Assembly (NCBI GenBank): GCA_041504365.1
Contig: CP167917.1
Location: 3,844,001-3,908,000, forward strand
Direction of reading: 5' to 3'
Source of the DNA: Dryocola sp. LX212
GTDB taxonomy: Bacteria; Pseudomonadota; Gammaproteobacteria; Enterobacterales; Enterobacteriaceae
DNA: 64,000 nucleotides
Positions 21,031 to 31,145 of the stretch are shown here, piece after piece. A program made the position numbers and the translations under genes. Under the pieces are notes generated by a model that worked only from the letters and a program-made list of their open reading frames with translations, was not told where the DNA came from and did not search any database. How positions within the stretch are numbered: the first letter of the stretch is position 1; every line of letters begins with the position of its first letter.

Positions 21031-22218
21031 ATGGCAGCGAAGCACATTGAAACGGCGCTGGTAAATGCCGGGCGCGATAAAAAATTCACCCAGGGATCGG
21101 TTAACAGCGTCATTCAGCGCGCCTCATCGCTGGTCTTTGAAACCGTCGCCGCCAAACGGCAGGCCACCGCAAACCGCGCGAATGGCGAACTGTTTTATGG
21201 ACGCCGCGGCACCCTCACCCACTTCTCTTTGCAGGAAGCCATGTGCGAATTAGAGGGCGGCGCGGGCTGCGCGCTCTACCCTTGCGGCGCCGCTGCCGTT
21301 TCGAACGCGATTCTGGCGTTTGTGGCACAGGGCGACAACGTGCTGGTGACCGGCAGCGTCTATGAACCTACCCAGGACTTCTGCACTAAAATCCTTTCGA
21401 AGCTCGGCGTCACGACAACCTGGTTCGATCCCCTTATCGGCGAAGGCATTGCCGGGCTGGTTCAGCCGAACACTAAAGTCGTGTTTCTTGAATCGCCCGG
21501 CTCCATCACGATGGAAGTCCACGACGTGCCGGCTATCGTGAAGGCGGTACGCCGCGTCGCGCCGGACGCTATCATCATGATGGATAACACCTGGGCTGCA
21601 GGCATTCTGTTTAAGGCGCTGGATTTTGGCATTGATATCTCTATCCAGGCGGGCACCAAATACCTGATTGGCCATTCAGATGCCATGGTAGGCACCGCCG
21701 TTGCCAACGCCCGCTGCTGGGATCGGCTGCGTGAAAACTCCTACCTGATGGGCCAGATGCTGGATGCGGATACCGCGTATATGACCAGCCGCGGCCTGCG
21801 CACCCTGGGAGTGCGGCTGCGCCAGCATGAAGAAAGCAGCATTAAAATTGCCGAGTGGCTCTCACAGCACCCGCTTGTCGAACGCGTTAACCACCCTGCG
21901 CTGCCGGGCAGCAAGGGCCATGAGTTCTGGAAACGTGACTTTACAGGCAGCAGCGGGCTGTTCTCGTTCGTGCTGAAACAGCGCTTAGATGATGAACGGT
22001 TACAAAATTATCTCGACCATTTCCACTATTTTAGTATGGCCTATTCCTGGGGAGGCTATGAATCGCTTATCCTTGCCAATCAGCCGGAGGAGCTTGCGGA
22101 AATCCGCCCGGCAGGCGGTGTAGATTTCTCCGGAACGCTGGTGCGCGTGCACATTGGCCTCGAAAATGTCGATGACCTGATAAGCGATCTTGAAGCAGGT
22201 TTCCAGCGCATAGCCTGA
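21031..22218 (+). CDS. metC: Cystathionine beta-lyase MetC
   Basis: A 395-residue enzyme of the Cys/Met-metabolism PLP family that splits cystathionine to homocysteine, ammonia and pyruvate, the second-last step of methionine synthesis. The PLP lysine is Lys210 in [12 protein letters not shown]. Other active-site elements are YGRRGTLTH (56-64) and the PLP-phosphate region PCGAAAVS (84-91). It is a cytoplasmic tetramer by homology. Expression is probably repressed by MetJ through the boxes at 20998-21013. Confidence 0.97.
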   Translation: MAAKHIETALVNAGRDKKFTQGSVNSVIQRASSLVFETVAAKRQATANRANGELFYGRRGTLTHFSLQEAMCELEGGAGCALYPCGAAAVSNAILAFVAQGDNVLVTGSVYEPTQDFCTKILSKLGVTTTWFDPLIGEGIAGLVQPNTKVVFLESPGSITMEVHDVPAIVKAVRRVAPDAIIMMDNTWAAGILFKALDFGIDISIQAGTKYLIGHSDAMVGTAVANARCWDRLRENSYLMGQMLDADTAYMTSRGLRTLGVRLRQHEESSIKIAEWLSQHPLVERVNHPALPGSKGHEFWKRDFTGSSGLFSFVLKQRLDDERLQNYLDHFHYFSMAYSWGGYESLILANQPEELAEIRPAGGVDFSGTLVRVHIGLENVDDLISDLEAGFQRIA

Positions 22219-22275
22219 AGTTGCCAGCATGGACACCTGAGGAGACGGGGATCTTGCCGCCGCTGTGATTAGTTG

Positions 22276-22306
22276 AGCCCACGATCAAGGTGCTGTGGGC
22301 TTTTTC
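22276..22306 (+). terminator. Terminator of metC
   Basis: The stem AGCCCAC (22276-22282) with GTGGGCT (22295-22301) is followed by a T-run, a good intrinsic terminator 57 bp after the stop codon. Confidence 0.85.
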
Positions 22307-22379
22307 GCGTTACACTATGTCTTAATAAAGGTTCGTCCTGTCCGGGGCGGCTGATTTAAGCGGTTTCACAGGATTTTCA

Positions 22380-23039
22380 ATGGCTGTAATACAAAATATT
22401 GCTGAAGCGCTCTGGCATCACGATTTTGCCGCATTAGCGGACCCGCATGTGATTGGTGTTGTCTACTGCGTCATGTTCGCGACGCTGTTTCTTGAAAACG
22501 GTTTGCTTCCCGCCTCTTTTTTACCGGGCGACAGCCTGCTGTTACTGGCTGGAGCGCTGGTCGCGAAAGGGGTAATGGACTTTGTCCCGACGATGGTTAT
22601 CTTAACCACGGCGGCAAGCCTGGGCTGCTGGCTGAGCTACCTGCAAGGCCGCTGGCTTGGCAACACCGAAACGGTGAAGAGCTGGCTGGCGCATCTGCCG
22701 GACCAGTATCATCAGCGCGCCACGCATATGTTCGATAAGCACGGCCTGCTGGCTCTGCTCGCCGGTCGCTTCTTAGCTTTTGTGCGCACCCTGCTGCCAA
22801 CCATGGCGGGTATATCTGGCCTCAGCAACCGCCGTTTCCAGTTCTTCAACTGGCTCAGCGCCCTGCTTTGGGTAGGTGTGGTGACCAGCTTCGGCTACGC
22901 GTTAAGCATGATCCCCTTTGTTAAACGCCATGAAGATCAGGTGATGACGTTCCTGGTGATCCTGCCTGTTGGTCTGCTGGTCGCCGGGCTGGTAGGCACG
23001 TTATTCGTGGTGTTCAAAAAAAAAGTCAAAATAGCGTAA
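22380..23039 (+). CDS. yghB: DedA-family inner-membrane protein YghB
   Basis: 219 residues, the E. coli length, with several hydrophobic segments. The DedA motif region [18 protein letters not shown] (about 39-56) and the arginine-containing [11 protein letters not shown] segment (about 130) are present. DedA proteins act in lipid flipping and proton-motive-force homeostasis; YghB and YqjA overlap in supporting cell division and alkaline or antimicrobial tolerance. Monocistronic, ending at a strong terminator. Confidence 0.95.
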   Translation: MAVIQNIAEALWHHDFAALADPHVIGVVYCVMFATLFLENGLLPASFLPGDSLLLLAGALVAKGVMDFVPTMVILTTAASLGCWLSYLQGRWLGNTETVKSWLAHLPDQYHQRATHMFDKHGLLALLAGRFLAFVRTLLPTMAGISGLSNRRFQFFNWLSALLWVGVVTSFGYALSMIPFVKRHEDQVMTFLVILPVGLLVAGLVGTLFVVFKKKVKIA

Positions 23040-23075
23040 GTCATTGATGCCTTATTCATGCCACAGCTCAACATG

Positions 23076-23113
23076 CCGGTTATCATTTCCGTACTGATAA
23101 CCGGACATTTTTT
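23076..23113. terminator. Terminator between yghB and yqhC
   Basis: A 10-bp stem CCGGTTATCA/TGATAACCGG with a 9-nt loop, followed by ACATTTTTTT on the plus strand. It lies between the convergent genes yghB and yqhC. Confidence 0.85.
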
Positions 23114-23117
23114 TGCT

Positions 23118-24014
23118 TTACAGGGTGCGCATTCTCGCCACATCTTCCCCAGGCGTCACGCCGAAATAACGCTTAAACTCGCGGCTGAACTGCGAGGCGC
23201 TCTCATAACCCACCTTTACCGCAGCGGTGCTGGCCTTCAGGCCATCATGTAGGATCAGCATTCTTGCTTTGTGCAGCCGATAGCTTTTCAGGTACTGCAG
23301 CGGCGAGGTGCTGGTGACAGATTTAAAATTATGGTGAAACGCAGACACGCTCATGTTGGCTTCCGCCGCCAGCTGATCAACGGAGAGGTTCTCCGTGTAC
23401 TGCGTTTCGATGCGCCGGAGCACGCGGCTGATCAGGCTAAAGTGCGTCTGGCGACTCACCAGCGCCAGCAGCGCCCCGCCCCGTGGCCCGGTCAGAATGT
23501 GGTAGAGAATTTCGCGGATGATCTGCTTGCCCAGGATCCGAGCGTCCAGTGGGCGCTCCATGACATCCAGCAGGCGCTCCACCGCGCAGAGGATCTCCTC
23601 GGAAAGCTCGGCGGAGTTTATGCCCGTGGAGCACGCCTGCGGGTGAAATAAATCATCCTCACCGATGTCCATCAGCAGATCCTGAAGCTGCAAAATATCC
23701 ACGTTGATACGCACTCCCGCCAGCGGCACTTCCGGCGTCGCGAAAGTTTCACACTCGAAAGGTAAGGGAACCGTCAGCAGCAGATATTCGTTGGCGTCGT
23801 AGCGAAACACCCGGTCGTTGATATAGCCCGTTTTATGCCCGGAAAAGAGAATTACAATCCCCGGCTCATACATAACCGGCGTTCTGCCGTTAGGATTAGT
23901 CCCATACAGCAGACGCACCTGCGGCAGCGTTGGCCTACCAATATTTTCATTTTGTATCAATTGATTAATCTTTTCCGTCAGCTGCTGGCAAATCGCTTTA
24001 CGGTTCATTTTCAT
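23118..24014 (-). CDS. yqhC: AraC-family regulator YqhC
   Basis: 298 residues from the ATG at 24014, which has GGAG 4 bp upstream; a GTG at 24023 is also open. The N-terminal half is the AraC N-type ligand domain (ARTP-like [19 protein letters not shown]). The C-terminal two HTH motifs span about 195-290 ([17 protein letters not shown] and [18 protein letters not shown]). In E. coli YqhC responds to glyoxal and other aldehydes and activates yqhD-dkgA. It is divergent from yqhD, separated by 187 bp that should hold its operator. Confidence 0.95.
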   Translation of the reverse strand: MKMNRKAICQQLTEKINQLIQNENIGRPTLPQVRLLYGTNPNGRTPVMYEPGIVILFSGHKTGYINDRVFRYDANEYLLLTVPLPFECETFATPEVPLAGVRINVDILQLQDLLMDIGEDDLFHPQACSTGINSAELSEEILCAVERLLDVMERPLDARILGKQIIREILYHILTGPRGGALLALVSRQTHFSLISRVLRRIETQYTENLSVDQLAAEANMSVSAFHHNFKSVTSTSPLQYLKSYRLHKARMLILHDGLKASTAAVKVGYESASQFSREFKRYFGVTPGEDVARMRTL

Positions 24015-24201
24015 CGGCTCCACAAGGCTTTTTTAGCGCTATCAGTGTGCGTCCATTTTCGATAATTCTCCAGCAATCAGGAGAAATGGGCAAGACAAAG
24101 GCAGGAATATGCATTGAGAGATAGCCTCCACAGGCCGACAATGGGCACCATCGAAAAGCGCGATGCTTTCCTTATTTCACCCACATTACGGGAAACACAG
24201 A

Positions 24202-25365
24202 ATGAACAATTTTAATTTACACACCCCAACCCGAGTCCTGTTTGGTAAAGGCGCTATCGCTGAACTGCGTGACCAGATCCCGGCCAACGCCCGCGTTCTG
24301 ATTACCTACGGCGGCGGCAGCGTGAAGAAAAACGGCGTGCTGGACCAGGTTTACGCCGCGCTGGAAGGTCTGGACGTGCTGGAATTTAGCGGCATCGAAC
24401 CAAATCCGGCATACGAAACGCTGATGAAAGCCGTAGAAATCGTCCGTAAAGAGAACGTGACGTTCCTGCTGGCTGTCGGCGGCGGCTCCGTCCTGGACGG
24501 CACGAAATTCATCGCGGCCGCGGCCAACTATCCGGCTGACGTTGATCCTTGGAATATCCTGCTGACCCACGGCAACGACGTACAGAGCGCCATTCCTATG
24601 GGTTCCGTGCTGACGCTACCTGCAACAGGTTCAGAATCAAATAAAGGTGCAGTGGTATCCCGTCGCGAAACCGGCGACAAACGCGCGTTTATGTCCGAGC
24701 ACGTACAGCCGGTCTTCGCCGTACTGGATCCCGTTTACACCTACACCCTGCCGCCACGCCAGGTAGCTAACGGCGTGGTTGATGCGTTCGTACATACCGT
24801 TGAGCAGTACATCACTTATCCGGTTAACGCGAAGGTTCAGGATCGCTTCGCAGAAGGTATCCTGCTGACGCTGGTGGAAGACGGCCCGACAGCGCTGAAA
24901 GATCCAGAGAATTATGACGTGCGTGCCAACGTAATGTGGGCTGCGACTATGGCCCTGAACGGTCTGATTGGCGCCGGTGTTCCGCAGGACTGGGCAACGC
25001 ATATGCTGGGCCACGAGCTGACCGCAATGCACGGTCTGGATCACGCTCAGACTCTGGCGGTTGTTCTGCCTTCTCTGCTCAATGAAAAACGTGCCGAGAA
25101 ACACGACAAGCTGCTGCAGTACGCGGAGCGCGTGTGGAGTATCACCGAGGGCAGCGAAAAAGAGCGTATCGATGCGGCAATCGAAGCGACCCGCAACTTC
25201 TTCGAGAAAATGGGCACCCCAACCCGCCTCACAGCTTACGGTCTGGACGGCAGCACCATCCCGGCCCTGCTGAACAAACTGCAGGAAAAAGGCATGACCC
25301 AGCTGGGTGAGCATCAGGACATTACCCTCGACGTCAGCCGCCGCATTTACGAAGCCGCCCGCTAA
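24202..25365 (+). CDS. yqhD: NADPH-dependent alcohol/aldehyde reductase YqhD
   Basis: Start set at ATG 24202 (MNNFNLHTPT), giving 387 residues as in E. coli; the longer open frame from 24163 has no support. Iron-type alcohol dehydrogenase fold: NADPH-binding GGGSVLDGTKF (93-103) and metal ligands Asp194, His198, His267 and His281 are all present. It reduces a wide range of toxic short-chain aldehydes, including products of lipid peroxidation and glyoxal. First gene of yqhD-dkgA. Confidence 0.97.
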   Translation: MNNFNLHTPTRVLFGKGAIAELRDQIPANARVLITYGGGSVKKNGVLDQVYAALEGLDVLEFSGIEPNPAYETLMKAVEIVRKENVTFLLAVGGGSVLDGTKFIAAAANYPADVDPWNILLTHGNDVQSAIPMGSVLTLPATGSESNKGAVVSRRETGDKRAFMSEHVQPVFAVLDPVYTYTLPPRQVANGVVDAFVHTVEQYITYPVNAKVQDRFAEGILLTLVEDGPTALKDPENYDVRANVMWAATMALNGLIGAGVPQDWATHMLGHELTAMHGLDHAQTLAVVLPSLLNEKRAEKHDKLLQYAERVWSITEGSEKERIDAAIEATRNFFEKMGTPTRLTAYGLDGSTIPALLNKLQEKGMTQLGEHQDITLDVSRRIYEAAR

Positions 25366-25426
25366 GTAATTTGCCCATTTGGTTTTCGTTTTCGGGTATA
25401 TGGTCCAGACTTAAATGCAATTGTTT

Positions 25427-25446
25427 CACCGGGGTTCGCCCCGGTG
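25427..25446 (+). promoter_or_regulatory. GC-rich hairpin with TTCG loop between yqhD and dkgA
   Basis: A perfect 8-bp stem, CACCGGGG with CCCCGGTG, closes on a TTCG tetraloop. It ends 24 bp before the dkgA start and has no T-run. A role as RNA stabiliser or partial attenuator within the operon is inferred. Confidence 0.6.
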
Positions 25447-25470
25447 CTATCGCTCATTAAGGAGGAACGC

Positions 25471-26298
25471 ATGGCAAATCCAACAGTAATCAAGCTCCAG
25501 GACGGGAACGTGATGCCTCAGTTGGGCCTCGGCGTATGGCAGGCGACTAACGAACAGGTCGGGCTGGCCATTGAGAAGGCGCTGGAAGTCGGCTATCGCT
25601 CAATCGATACCGCCGCGGCGTATAAAAACGAAGACGGCGTGGGCAGCGCGCTAAAAAATGCAGGCCTGCCGCGTGACGAGCTGTTTATCACCACCAAACT
25701 CTGGAATGACAACCAGCAGCGCCCCCGTCAGGGGCTGGAAGAGAGCCTCGAAAAGCTACAGCTTGATTTCGTCGATCTTTACCTGATGCACTGGCCGGTA
25801 CCGAGCCAGGACCATTACGTTGAAGCCTGGAAGGGGATGATTGAGCTGCAAAAGCAGGGGCTGGTGAAGAGCATCGGCGTCTGTAATTTCCAGGTCAACC
25901 ATTTGCAGAGGCTAATTGATGAAACGGGCGTTACGCCGGTTATCAACCAGATAGAACTACATCCGTTAATGCAGCAGCGTCAGCTGCATGCCTGGAACGC
26001 CACGCACAAAATCCAGACCGAATCATGGAGCCCGCTGGCCCAGGGCGGCAAGGGCGTATTCGATCAGAAGATCGTTCGCGATCTGGCGGATAAATACGGC
26101 AAAACCCCGGCACAAATTGTTATTCGCTGGCACTTGGACAGCGGCCTGGTGGTTATACCGAAGTCGGTTACGCCATCGCGCATAGCCGAGAACTTTGACG
26201 TCTTTGATTTCCGTCTTGATAAGGACGAGCTGGGTGAGATTACGAAGCTGGACAGCGGTAAGCGGCTTGGTCCGGACCCGGACGTGTTTGGCGGTTAA
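25471..26298 (+). CDS. dkgA: Aldo-keto reductase / 2,5-diketo-D-gluconate reductase A
   Basis: Start at ATG 25471, directly after an AAGGAGG ribosome site; 275 residues as in E. coli. The AKR catalytic tetrad Asp46, Tyr51, Lys76 and His107 is present, and IPKSVTPSRIAEN forms the NADPH phosphate-binding region. It reduces methylglyoxal, beta-keto esters and 2,5-diketogluconate. The position behind yqhD suggests joint aldehyde defence under YqhC. Confidence 0.97.
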   Translation: MANPTVIKLQDGNVMPQLGLGVWQATNEQVGLAIEKALEVGYRSIDTAAAYKNEDGVGSALKNAGLPRDELFITTKLWNDNQQRPRQGLEESLEKLQLDFVDLYLMHWPVPSQDHYVEAWKGMIELQKQGLVKSIGVCNFQVNHLQRLIDETGVTPVINQIELHPLMQQRQLHAWNATHKIQTESWSPLAQGGKGVFDQKIVRDLADKYGKTPAQIVIRWHLDSGLVVIPKSVTPSRIAENFDVFDFRLDKDELGEITKLDSGKRLGPDPDVFGG

Positions 26299-26312
26299 AT
26301 TGGTTGGTTGTG

Positions 26313-26343
26313 TTGGATGGCGCTTACGCTTATCCGACCTACG
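26313..26343. repeat. REP element
   Basis: The motif GGATGGCGCTTACGC followed by TTATCCGACCTACG is the classical enterobacterial repetitive extragenic palindrome, placed after dkgA. Confidence 0.85.
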
Positions 26344-26355
26344 AATGCAGATACA

Positions 26356-26394
26356 GGGCGGATAGGCGCAAGCGCTATCCGCCCTTTTTATTTT
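26356..26394 (+). terminator. Terminator after dkgA, facing ygiQ
   Basis: GGGCGGATA (26356-26364) pairs with TATCCGCCC (26375-26383), with an inner GCGC/GCGC stem. TTTTTATTTT follows and runs into the ygiQ stop codon. The hairpin is also a second, inverted REP-like half, so the pair forms a BIME. Confidence 0.8.
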
Positions 26395-28618
26395 AAGGCT
26401 TAGGCGCGCGTCTCTTCGTACCCGCAGCCTTAGCTCCCGCCATTTTTGCTCCCGCAGTCTTCGCGCCAGCGGCGGCTGCCGCAGGACGACGCTGATGCGC
26501 AATCGGCGTGTGCTTCGTCAGTGCCGGACGTGCGCCGCGGTTATAGCGACGGGCTTCGCGCATCTCTTCCAGAGTCGGCGACGGCACCAGGCACTCGCGG
26601 CGACCGCCGATCAGATGCTTTTTACCCATTGCTTCCAGCGCTTCGCGGATCAGCGGCCAGTTAGCCGGATCGTGATAGCGCAGCAGCGCTTTATGCAGGC
26701 GGCGCTGACGATCGCCTTTCGGCACCACGACCTCTTCACTCTTGTAGCTAATCTTCCCGAGCGGGTTCTTGCCTGTGTAATACATGGTGGTCGAGTTCGC
26801 GAGCGGCGACGGATAGAAGTTCTGCACCTGATCCAGACGGAAGCGGTTCTTCTTCAGCCACAGCGCCAGATTCACCATATCTTCATCACGCGTGCCCGGG
26901 TGCGCGGAGATAAAGTATGGGATCAGGTACTGCTCTTTCCCCGCCTGCTTAGAATAGGTGTCAAACAGCTCTTTAAAGCGCTGATAGCTGCCCATTCCCG
27001 GCTTCATCATCTTCGACAGCGGCCCTTCTTCGGTATGCTCCGGGGCGATCTTCAGGTAGCCGCCCACGTGGTGGGTCGCCAGCTCTTTGATGTAACGCGG
27101 ATCTTCCACTGCAATATCGTAGCGGACACCAGATGCGATCAGGATCTTTTTCACGCCCTTGATCTCACGGGCGCGGCGATACAGGTTGATCGTCGGCTGG
27201 TGGTTGGTGTCCATGTGCGGACAGATGTCCGGGTAAACACAGGACAGGCGGCGGCAGGTTTGCTCTGCACGCGGCGACTTACAGCGCAGCATGTACATGT
27301 TTGCGGTTGGGCCGCCCAGGTCTGAGACCACGCCGGTGAAGCCCGGTACGGTATCACGCATCGCTTCAATTTCGCTGATGATCGAGTCTTCGGAACGGCT
27401 CTGAATAATGCGCCCTTCGTGTTCGGTAATAGAACAGAACGAGCAGCCGCCGAAGCAGCCGCGCATGATGTTGACCGAGAAGCGGATCATCTCATACGCT
27501 GGAATACGCGCCTTGCCGTAGGCCGGGTGCGGTACGCGTTTGTACGGCAGGGCAAACACGCTATCCATCTCTTCGGTGGAGAGTGGAATAGCAGGCGGGT
27601 TGATCCAGATGTAGCGGTCACCGTGCTTTTGCATCAGCGCACGCGCGCAGCCCGGGTTAGTTTCATGGTGCAGAATGCGGGATGCGTGGGCGTACAGCAC
27701 TTTGTCGTTTTTCACTTTCTCGAACGACGGCAGCAGAACGTAGGTTTTCTCCCACGGCTTCGGACGCGCGGGCTGCACAACAACGGCTTTAGATTCTTGT
27801 TCTGCCGGAGCTACCGTCGGCTTGCCGGTGTCCGCACACGGCAAATCTTCGCCGTACGGATGCGGAATGGGGTCGATGCGCCCAGGCGTATCCAGACGGG
27901 TGGAATCCACGCCCGCCCAGCCCGGCATCGCTTCTTTACGCATCATCGCGGTGTTACGCACGTCGCTGATTTCGTCGATCTTCTCACCCATCGCCAGGCG
28001 GTGCGCCACTTCCACCAGCGGACGCTCACCGTTGCCGAAAATAAGCATATCGGCTTTCGCATCCACCAGGATTGAACGACGTACGGTATCAGACCAGTAG
28101 TCATAATGTGCGGTACGGCGCAGGCTGGCTTCAATGCCACCCAGAATAACCGGCACGTCGCGCCAGGCTTCTTTACAGCGCTGGGTATACACCAGGGAGG
28201 CGCGATCCGGGCGTTTGCCCGCCACATTATCCGGCGTGTACGCATCGTCGTGGCGCAGCTTGCGGTCCGCTGTGTAGCGGTTAATCATCGAATCCATGTT
28301 GCCCGCGGTCACGCCGAAGAACAGGTTTGGCTTGCCCAGCGTCATGAAATCTTCTTTGCTGTTCCAGTCCGGCTGGGAAATGATGCCAACGCGGAAGCCC
28401 TGAGCCTCCAGCATACGGCCGCAGATTGCCATGCCAAAGCTCGGGTGGTCAACGTAGGCATCCCCGGTAACCAGGATAATGTCGCAGCTGTCCCAGCCTA
28501 AATCGTCCATTTCTTTGCGTGACATAGGTAAAAACGGGGCCGGACCGAAACAGGCCGCCCAGTACTGCGGCCACGAAAAGAGTTCGCGGTCCGGCTGGAT
28601 CAAGCTGATAGCGCTCAT
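26393..28618 (-). CDS. ygiQ: Radical SAM protein YgiQ (UPF0313)
   Basis: 741 residues, close to the E. coli length. The radical SAM cluster-binding triad CxxxCxxC is Cys388, Cys392 and Cys395 in [11 protein letters not shown]. The N-terminal 300 residues form the UPF0313 cobalamin-domain-like region, and a C-terminal DUF3362 segment follows the barrel. The substrate is not established. The last 30 residues are a low-complexity basic tail of AGAK-type repeats, which looks lineage-specific. Monocistronic, ending against the dkgA terminator. Confidence 0.95.
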   Translation of the reverse strand: MSAISLIQPDRELFSWPQYWAACFGPAPFLPMSRKEMDDLGWDSCDIILVTGDAYVDHPSFGMAICGRMLEAQGFRVGIISQPDWNSKEDFMTLGKPNLFFGVTAGNMDSMINRYTADRKLRHDDAYTPDNVAGKRPDRASLVYTQRCKEAWRDVPVILGGIEASLRRTAHYDYWSDTVRRSILVDAKADMLIFGNGERPLVEVAHRLAMGEKIDEISDVRNTAMMRKEAMPGWAGVDSTRLDTPGRIDPIPHPYGEDLPCADTGKPTVAPAEQESKAVVVQPARPKPWEKTYVLLPSFEKVKNDKVLYAHASRILHHETNPGCARALMQKHGDRYIWINPPAIPLSTEEMDSVFALPYKRVPHPAYGKARIPAYEMIRFSVNIMRGCFGGCSFCSITEHEGRIIQSRSEDSIISEIEAMRDTVPGFTGVVSDLGGPTANMYMLRCKSPRAEQTCRRLSCVYPDICPHMDTNHQPTINLYRRAREIKGVKKILIASGVRYDIAVEDPRYIKELATHHVGGYLKIAPEHTEEGPLSKMMKPGMGSYQRFKELFDTYSKQAGKEQYLIPYFISAHPGTRDEDMVNLALWLKKNRFRLDQVQNFYPSPLANSTTMYYTGKNPLGKISYKSEEVVVPKGDRQRRLHKALLRYHDPANWPLIREALEAMGKKHLIGGRRECLVPSPTLEEMREARRYNRGARPALTKHTPIAHQRRPAAAAAGAKTAGAKMAGAKAAGTKRRAPKP

Positions 28619-28768
28619 AATGCTTCCGAAAAAAATGATGTAAAAGTAACCAAAGCCGGCGATTATACGCCGTTTTGCGATGAGATTTGTACGTTTAAAC
28701 GTCAGTGCAGGTGGTTTTCTTAATCGGGCGGATAATCACCACGCCATCCGCCACTTTCTTCTCTTTTC

Positions 28769-28794
28769 GGTGGATGCCGCAAAGGGCATCCACC
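28769..28794 (-). terminator. Hairpin downstream of ftsP
   Basis: A 10-bp stem, GGTGGATGCC with GGCATCCACC, begins 18 bp beyond the ftsP stop on the minus strand. There is no T-run, so it may protect the 3' end or terminate inefficiently. Confidence 0.5.
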
Positions 28795-28812
28795 CTGCTG
28801 ATTCGCCTGCGA

Positions 28813-30225
28813 TTATGGCGCAGGCTGCACCAACAGCTGTCCTATGGAACCTCGGTCCGCCATCTCTAACGTCTGGCTGGAGTACAGGAACGGGAAATGC
28901 TCCCAGGATGGCTGTCCGAAGTAGACCAGCAGTTCAACCTGCCCGTCTACCCACACGGTATCTTTCCAGCCGCGGTCTTCGCCAAACGGCGCAGCGCCGT
29001 TAACGTTGCGGATCAGGAAGGTCACGCCTTCAATATGGAAGGACTGCGGCATGTCGGAACGCACGGTCCAGCGCTCCCATGTCCCCTGCTGGGTCTTAAT
29101 ATCAATCCGTTTGATATCCCACAGCTGGCCGTTAATACCCGGATCTTCGCCCAGGGTAATATCACGGCTGCGGGCCGGGCTGCCGTTAATAATCTCATCA
29201 GGCAACAGGCGCATCGGCAGGCTGTCAGTGACCAGCGGCAGCAGGCCCGTCGGGCGCAGCGTGAGCACCAGGGTCGAAATCAGAATGCTGGACGGCTCGA
29301 AGAAGCCGCGAATACGGTCCATGATCCCCGCCGCTTCGCCGCAGGTAATCGACACTTCTTTTCCTTCGGTCATATCGACCAGAATTTCACGACGTTCGCC
29401 CGGCGCCAGAGAAAGCTGTTTCACTGACACGGGCGCGGGCAGGAAACCCTGATCGCTGGAAATCACGTGCATCGGACGGCCATCGCTCATCTGCAACAGA
29501 TAACGACGAGCATTCGACGCGTTCAGCAAACGCAGGCGTACCCAGCCGCGAGAAACCTCAACAAACGGCCCCTGCACGCCGTTAACCAGCAGCGTATCAC
29601 CCACAAAACCACCGCTGCCCGGCTCAACGTATTCGGGCGTGCCGAAGTTATCCAGTCGCTTGTCCTGAATAATCACCGGGAAGTCATCTACCCCGTAGTG
29701 ATTGGGGATGGGCAGGGATTTGCTGACCTCATCCTCAATCAGCCACATACCCGCAAGGCCGCTGTAAACCTGCTCGGCAGAACGGTTCGGCGTGCTGGCG
29801 CGGTACCAGAGCGCGGCGGCCTGCTGGCGAATCGGCAGCACCGGAGCCCAGTCAACGTTCGGGGACATCATGCGCGGCGCACCGCCCATCAGCGGCCCCG
29901 GCACCTGGAGCCCGGCAACCGTCATACCGATATTTTCCTGCAGGCGGTTGCTGTAGATCATCTTCACGTCATCGCCGTTCCATACGCGGATGGTTGGCCC
30001 AAGATAGCGCCCGTTCAGCCCCCAGACCTGCGCTTTAGCGCCGCCGGTAAACGACCAGTGCGCCCGCTGTAAAGTCAAAAAAAGAGGCTGCCCGCGGCGG
30101 GATTCCAGCAATGGCGGAACAGGTAAAGGTAACTGCTGCCCAGCTGCGTTTGCCCTCAGTGGCACGCTACCTGCACAAAGTGCTATTCCCGATGCCTGAA
30201 TAAACTGACGCCGACTGAGTGACAT
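28813..30225 (-). CDS. ftsP: Cell division protein FtsP (SufI)
   Basis: Start set at ATG 30225 (MSLSRRQFIQ), giving 470 residues as in E. coli; 13 upstream codons are open but lack the Tat motif context. The Tat signal SRRQFIQASG leads to cleavage near ANA-AG (about 27). The mature protein is a multicopper-oxidase-fold protein (three cupredoxin domains) that lacks the usual copper ligand motifs. It is a periplasmic divisome component that stabilises the septal ring under stress. It follows plsC on the same strand, 78 bp away. Confidence 0.96.
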   Translation of the reverse strand: MSLSRRQFIQASGIALCAGSVPLRANAAGQQLPLPVPPLLESRRGQPLFLTLQRAHWSFTGGAKAQVWGLNGRYLGPTIRVWNGDDVKMIYSNRLQENIGMTVAGLQVPGPLMGGAPRMMSPNVDWAPVLPIRQQAAALWYRASTPNRSAEQVYSGLAGMWLIEDEVSKSLPIPNHYGVDDFPVIIQDKRLDNFGTPEYVEPGSGGFVGDTLLVNGVQGPFVEVSRGWVRLRLLNASNARRYLLQMSDGRPMHVISSDQGFLPAPVSVKQLSLAPGERREILVDMTEGKEVSITCGEAAGIMDRIRGFFEPSSILISTLVLTLRPTGLLPLVTDSLPMRLLPDEIINGSPARSRDITLGEDPGINGQLWDIKRIDIKTQQGTWERWTVRSDMPQSFHIEGVTFLIRNVNGAAPFGEDRGWKDTVWVDGQVELLVYFGQPSWEHFPFLYSSQTLEMADRGSIGQLLVQPAP

Positions 30226-30303
30226 AATTGCTCCATGTAAAACGTAAAACGTGGGGCGGTACAAACCGTACCGCCAGAGGGGCGAACCCCGGCATGAGAC
30301 GAA

Positions 30304-31059
30304 TCAATTCGCCTGTTTCTTTTCGATCGTTTTGGCTGCTTCTCGCACCGCTACTTCTTTATTTAGCTCGTCAATTCTGGCCATCATAATTTCGCGACAG
30401 TGGGTCGCGAGTTTGCGCACCTGATCTTTACCAAACTCGCTGGTATCAATCGGCGGCAGCATTTCAACAATGACCAAACCGTTATTCCAGCGATTCAGCT
30501 TAATTTTATTACTGGTATTGGAAACGCACACGGGAATAATTGGGACGCCTGCGGCAATTGCAGCATGAAACGCACCGGTTTTAAACGGCAGCAGGCCGCG
30601 GCCGCGGCTGCGCGTACCTTCCGGGAACATCCAGACGGAGATTTTACGTCTCTGCATCTGCGCCACAACCTGGGAAATGGTGCTGTGCGCCTTTGCACGG
30701 TTATCACGGTCAATCAGGATATTACCGGTCAGCCAGTATAGCAGCCCAAAAAACGGTACCCAGAGCAGGCTTTTCTTGCCCACGGTGACCGTTGGCGGCT
30801 GGACGCTACTCGCGGCGGTAACCATATCGAAGTTGTTCTGGTGATTACCGATATAAATGGCGGTGGGATGATTTTCAACGCCCGCCGGCAAACGGACCTC
30901 CACCTTCAGCCCAAAAACGGGCGCAAGACGGCCAAATAAATGGCCAAAGGTCGCCACGTGACGCGGGTTGCGCGGGCTGAAAAGGCAGTAAATACAGCCG
31001 AAAATACAGACCAGAATGCAATAAATCACAACGATGATAAAACGGATGATGGCTAGCAT
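30304..31059 (-). CDS. plsC: 1-acyl-sn-glycerol-3-phosphate acyltransferase PlsC
   Basis: A 251-residue inner-membrane enzyme that acylates lysophosphatidic acid to phosphatidic acid, the second step of phospholipid synthesis. Acyltransferase motifs are HxxxxD (His73-Asp78 in GNHQNNFD) and FPEGTR (145-150). The N-terminal hydrophobic segment (about 1-27) anchors it. Start ATG with AGAGG upstream. It lies between parC and ftsP on the same strand, as in E. coli. Confidence 0.97.
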   Translation of the reverse strand: MLAIIRFIIVVIYCILVCIFGCIYCLFSPRNPRHVATFGHLFGRLAPVFGLKVEVRLPAGVENHPTAIYIGNHQNNFDMVTAASSVQPPTVTVGKKSLLWVPFFGLLYWLTGNILIDRDNRAKAHSTISQVVAQMQRRKISVWMFPEGTRSRGRGLLPFKTGAFHAAIAAGVPIIPVCVSNTSNKIKLNRWNNGLVIVEMLPPIDTSEFGKDQVRKLATHCREIMMARIDELNKEVAVREAAKTIEKKQAN

Positions 31060-31145
31060 AACAACCTCTGAAACCTGAACCGCTAAACAAGAATGACTTA
31101 TTTAGTGTAAACCACACCGATAGGGCGACAGGTGCCGCCTTCGGA

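Noticed and set aside
26495-27325. 276-codon plus-strand ORF opposite ygiQ
   Set aside because: Antisense shadow of a conserved gene with GC-biased third positions.
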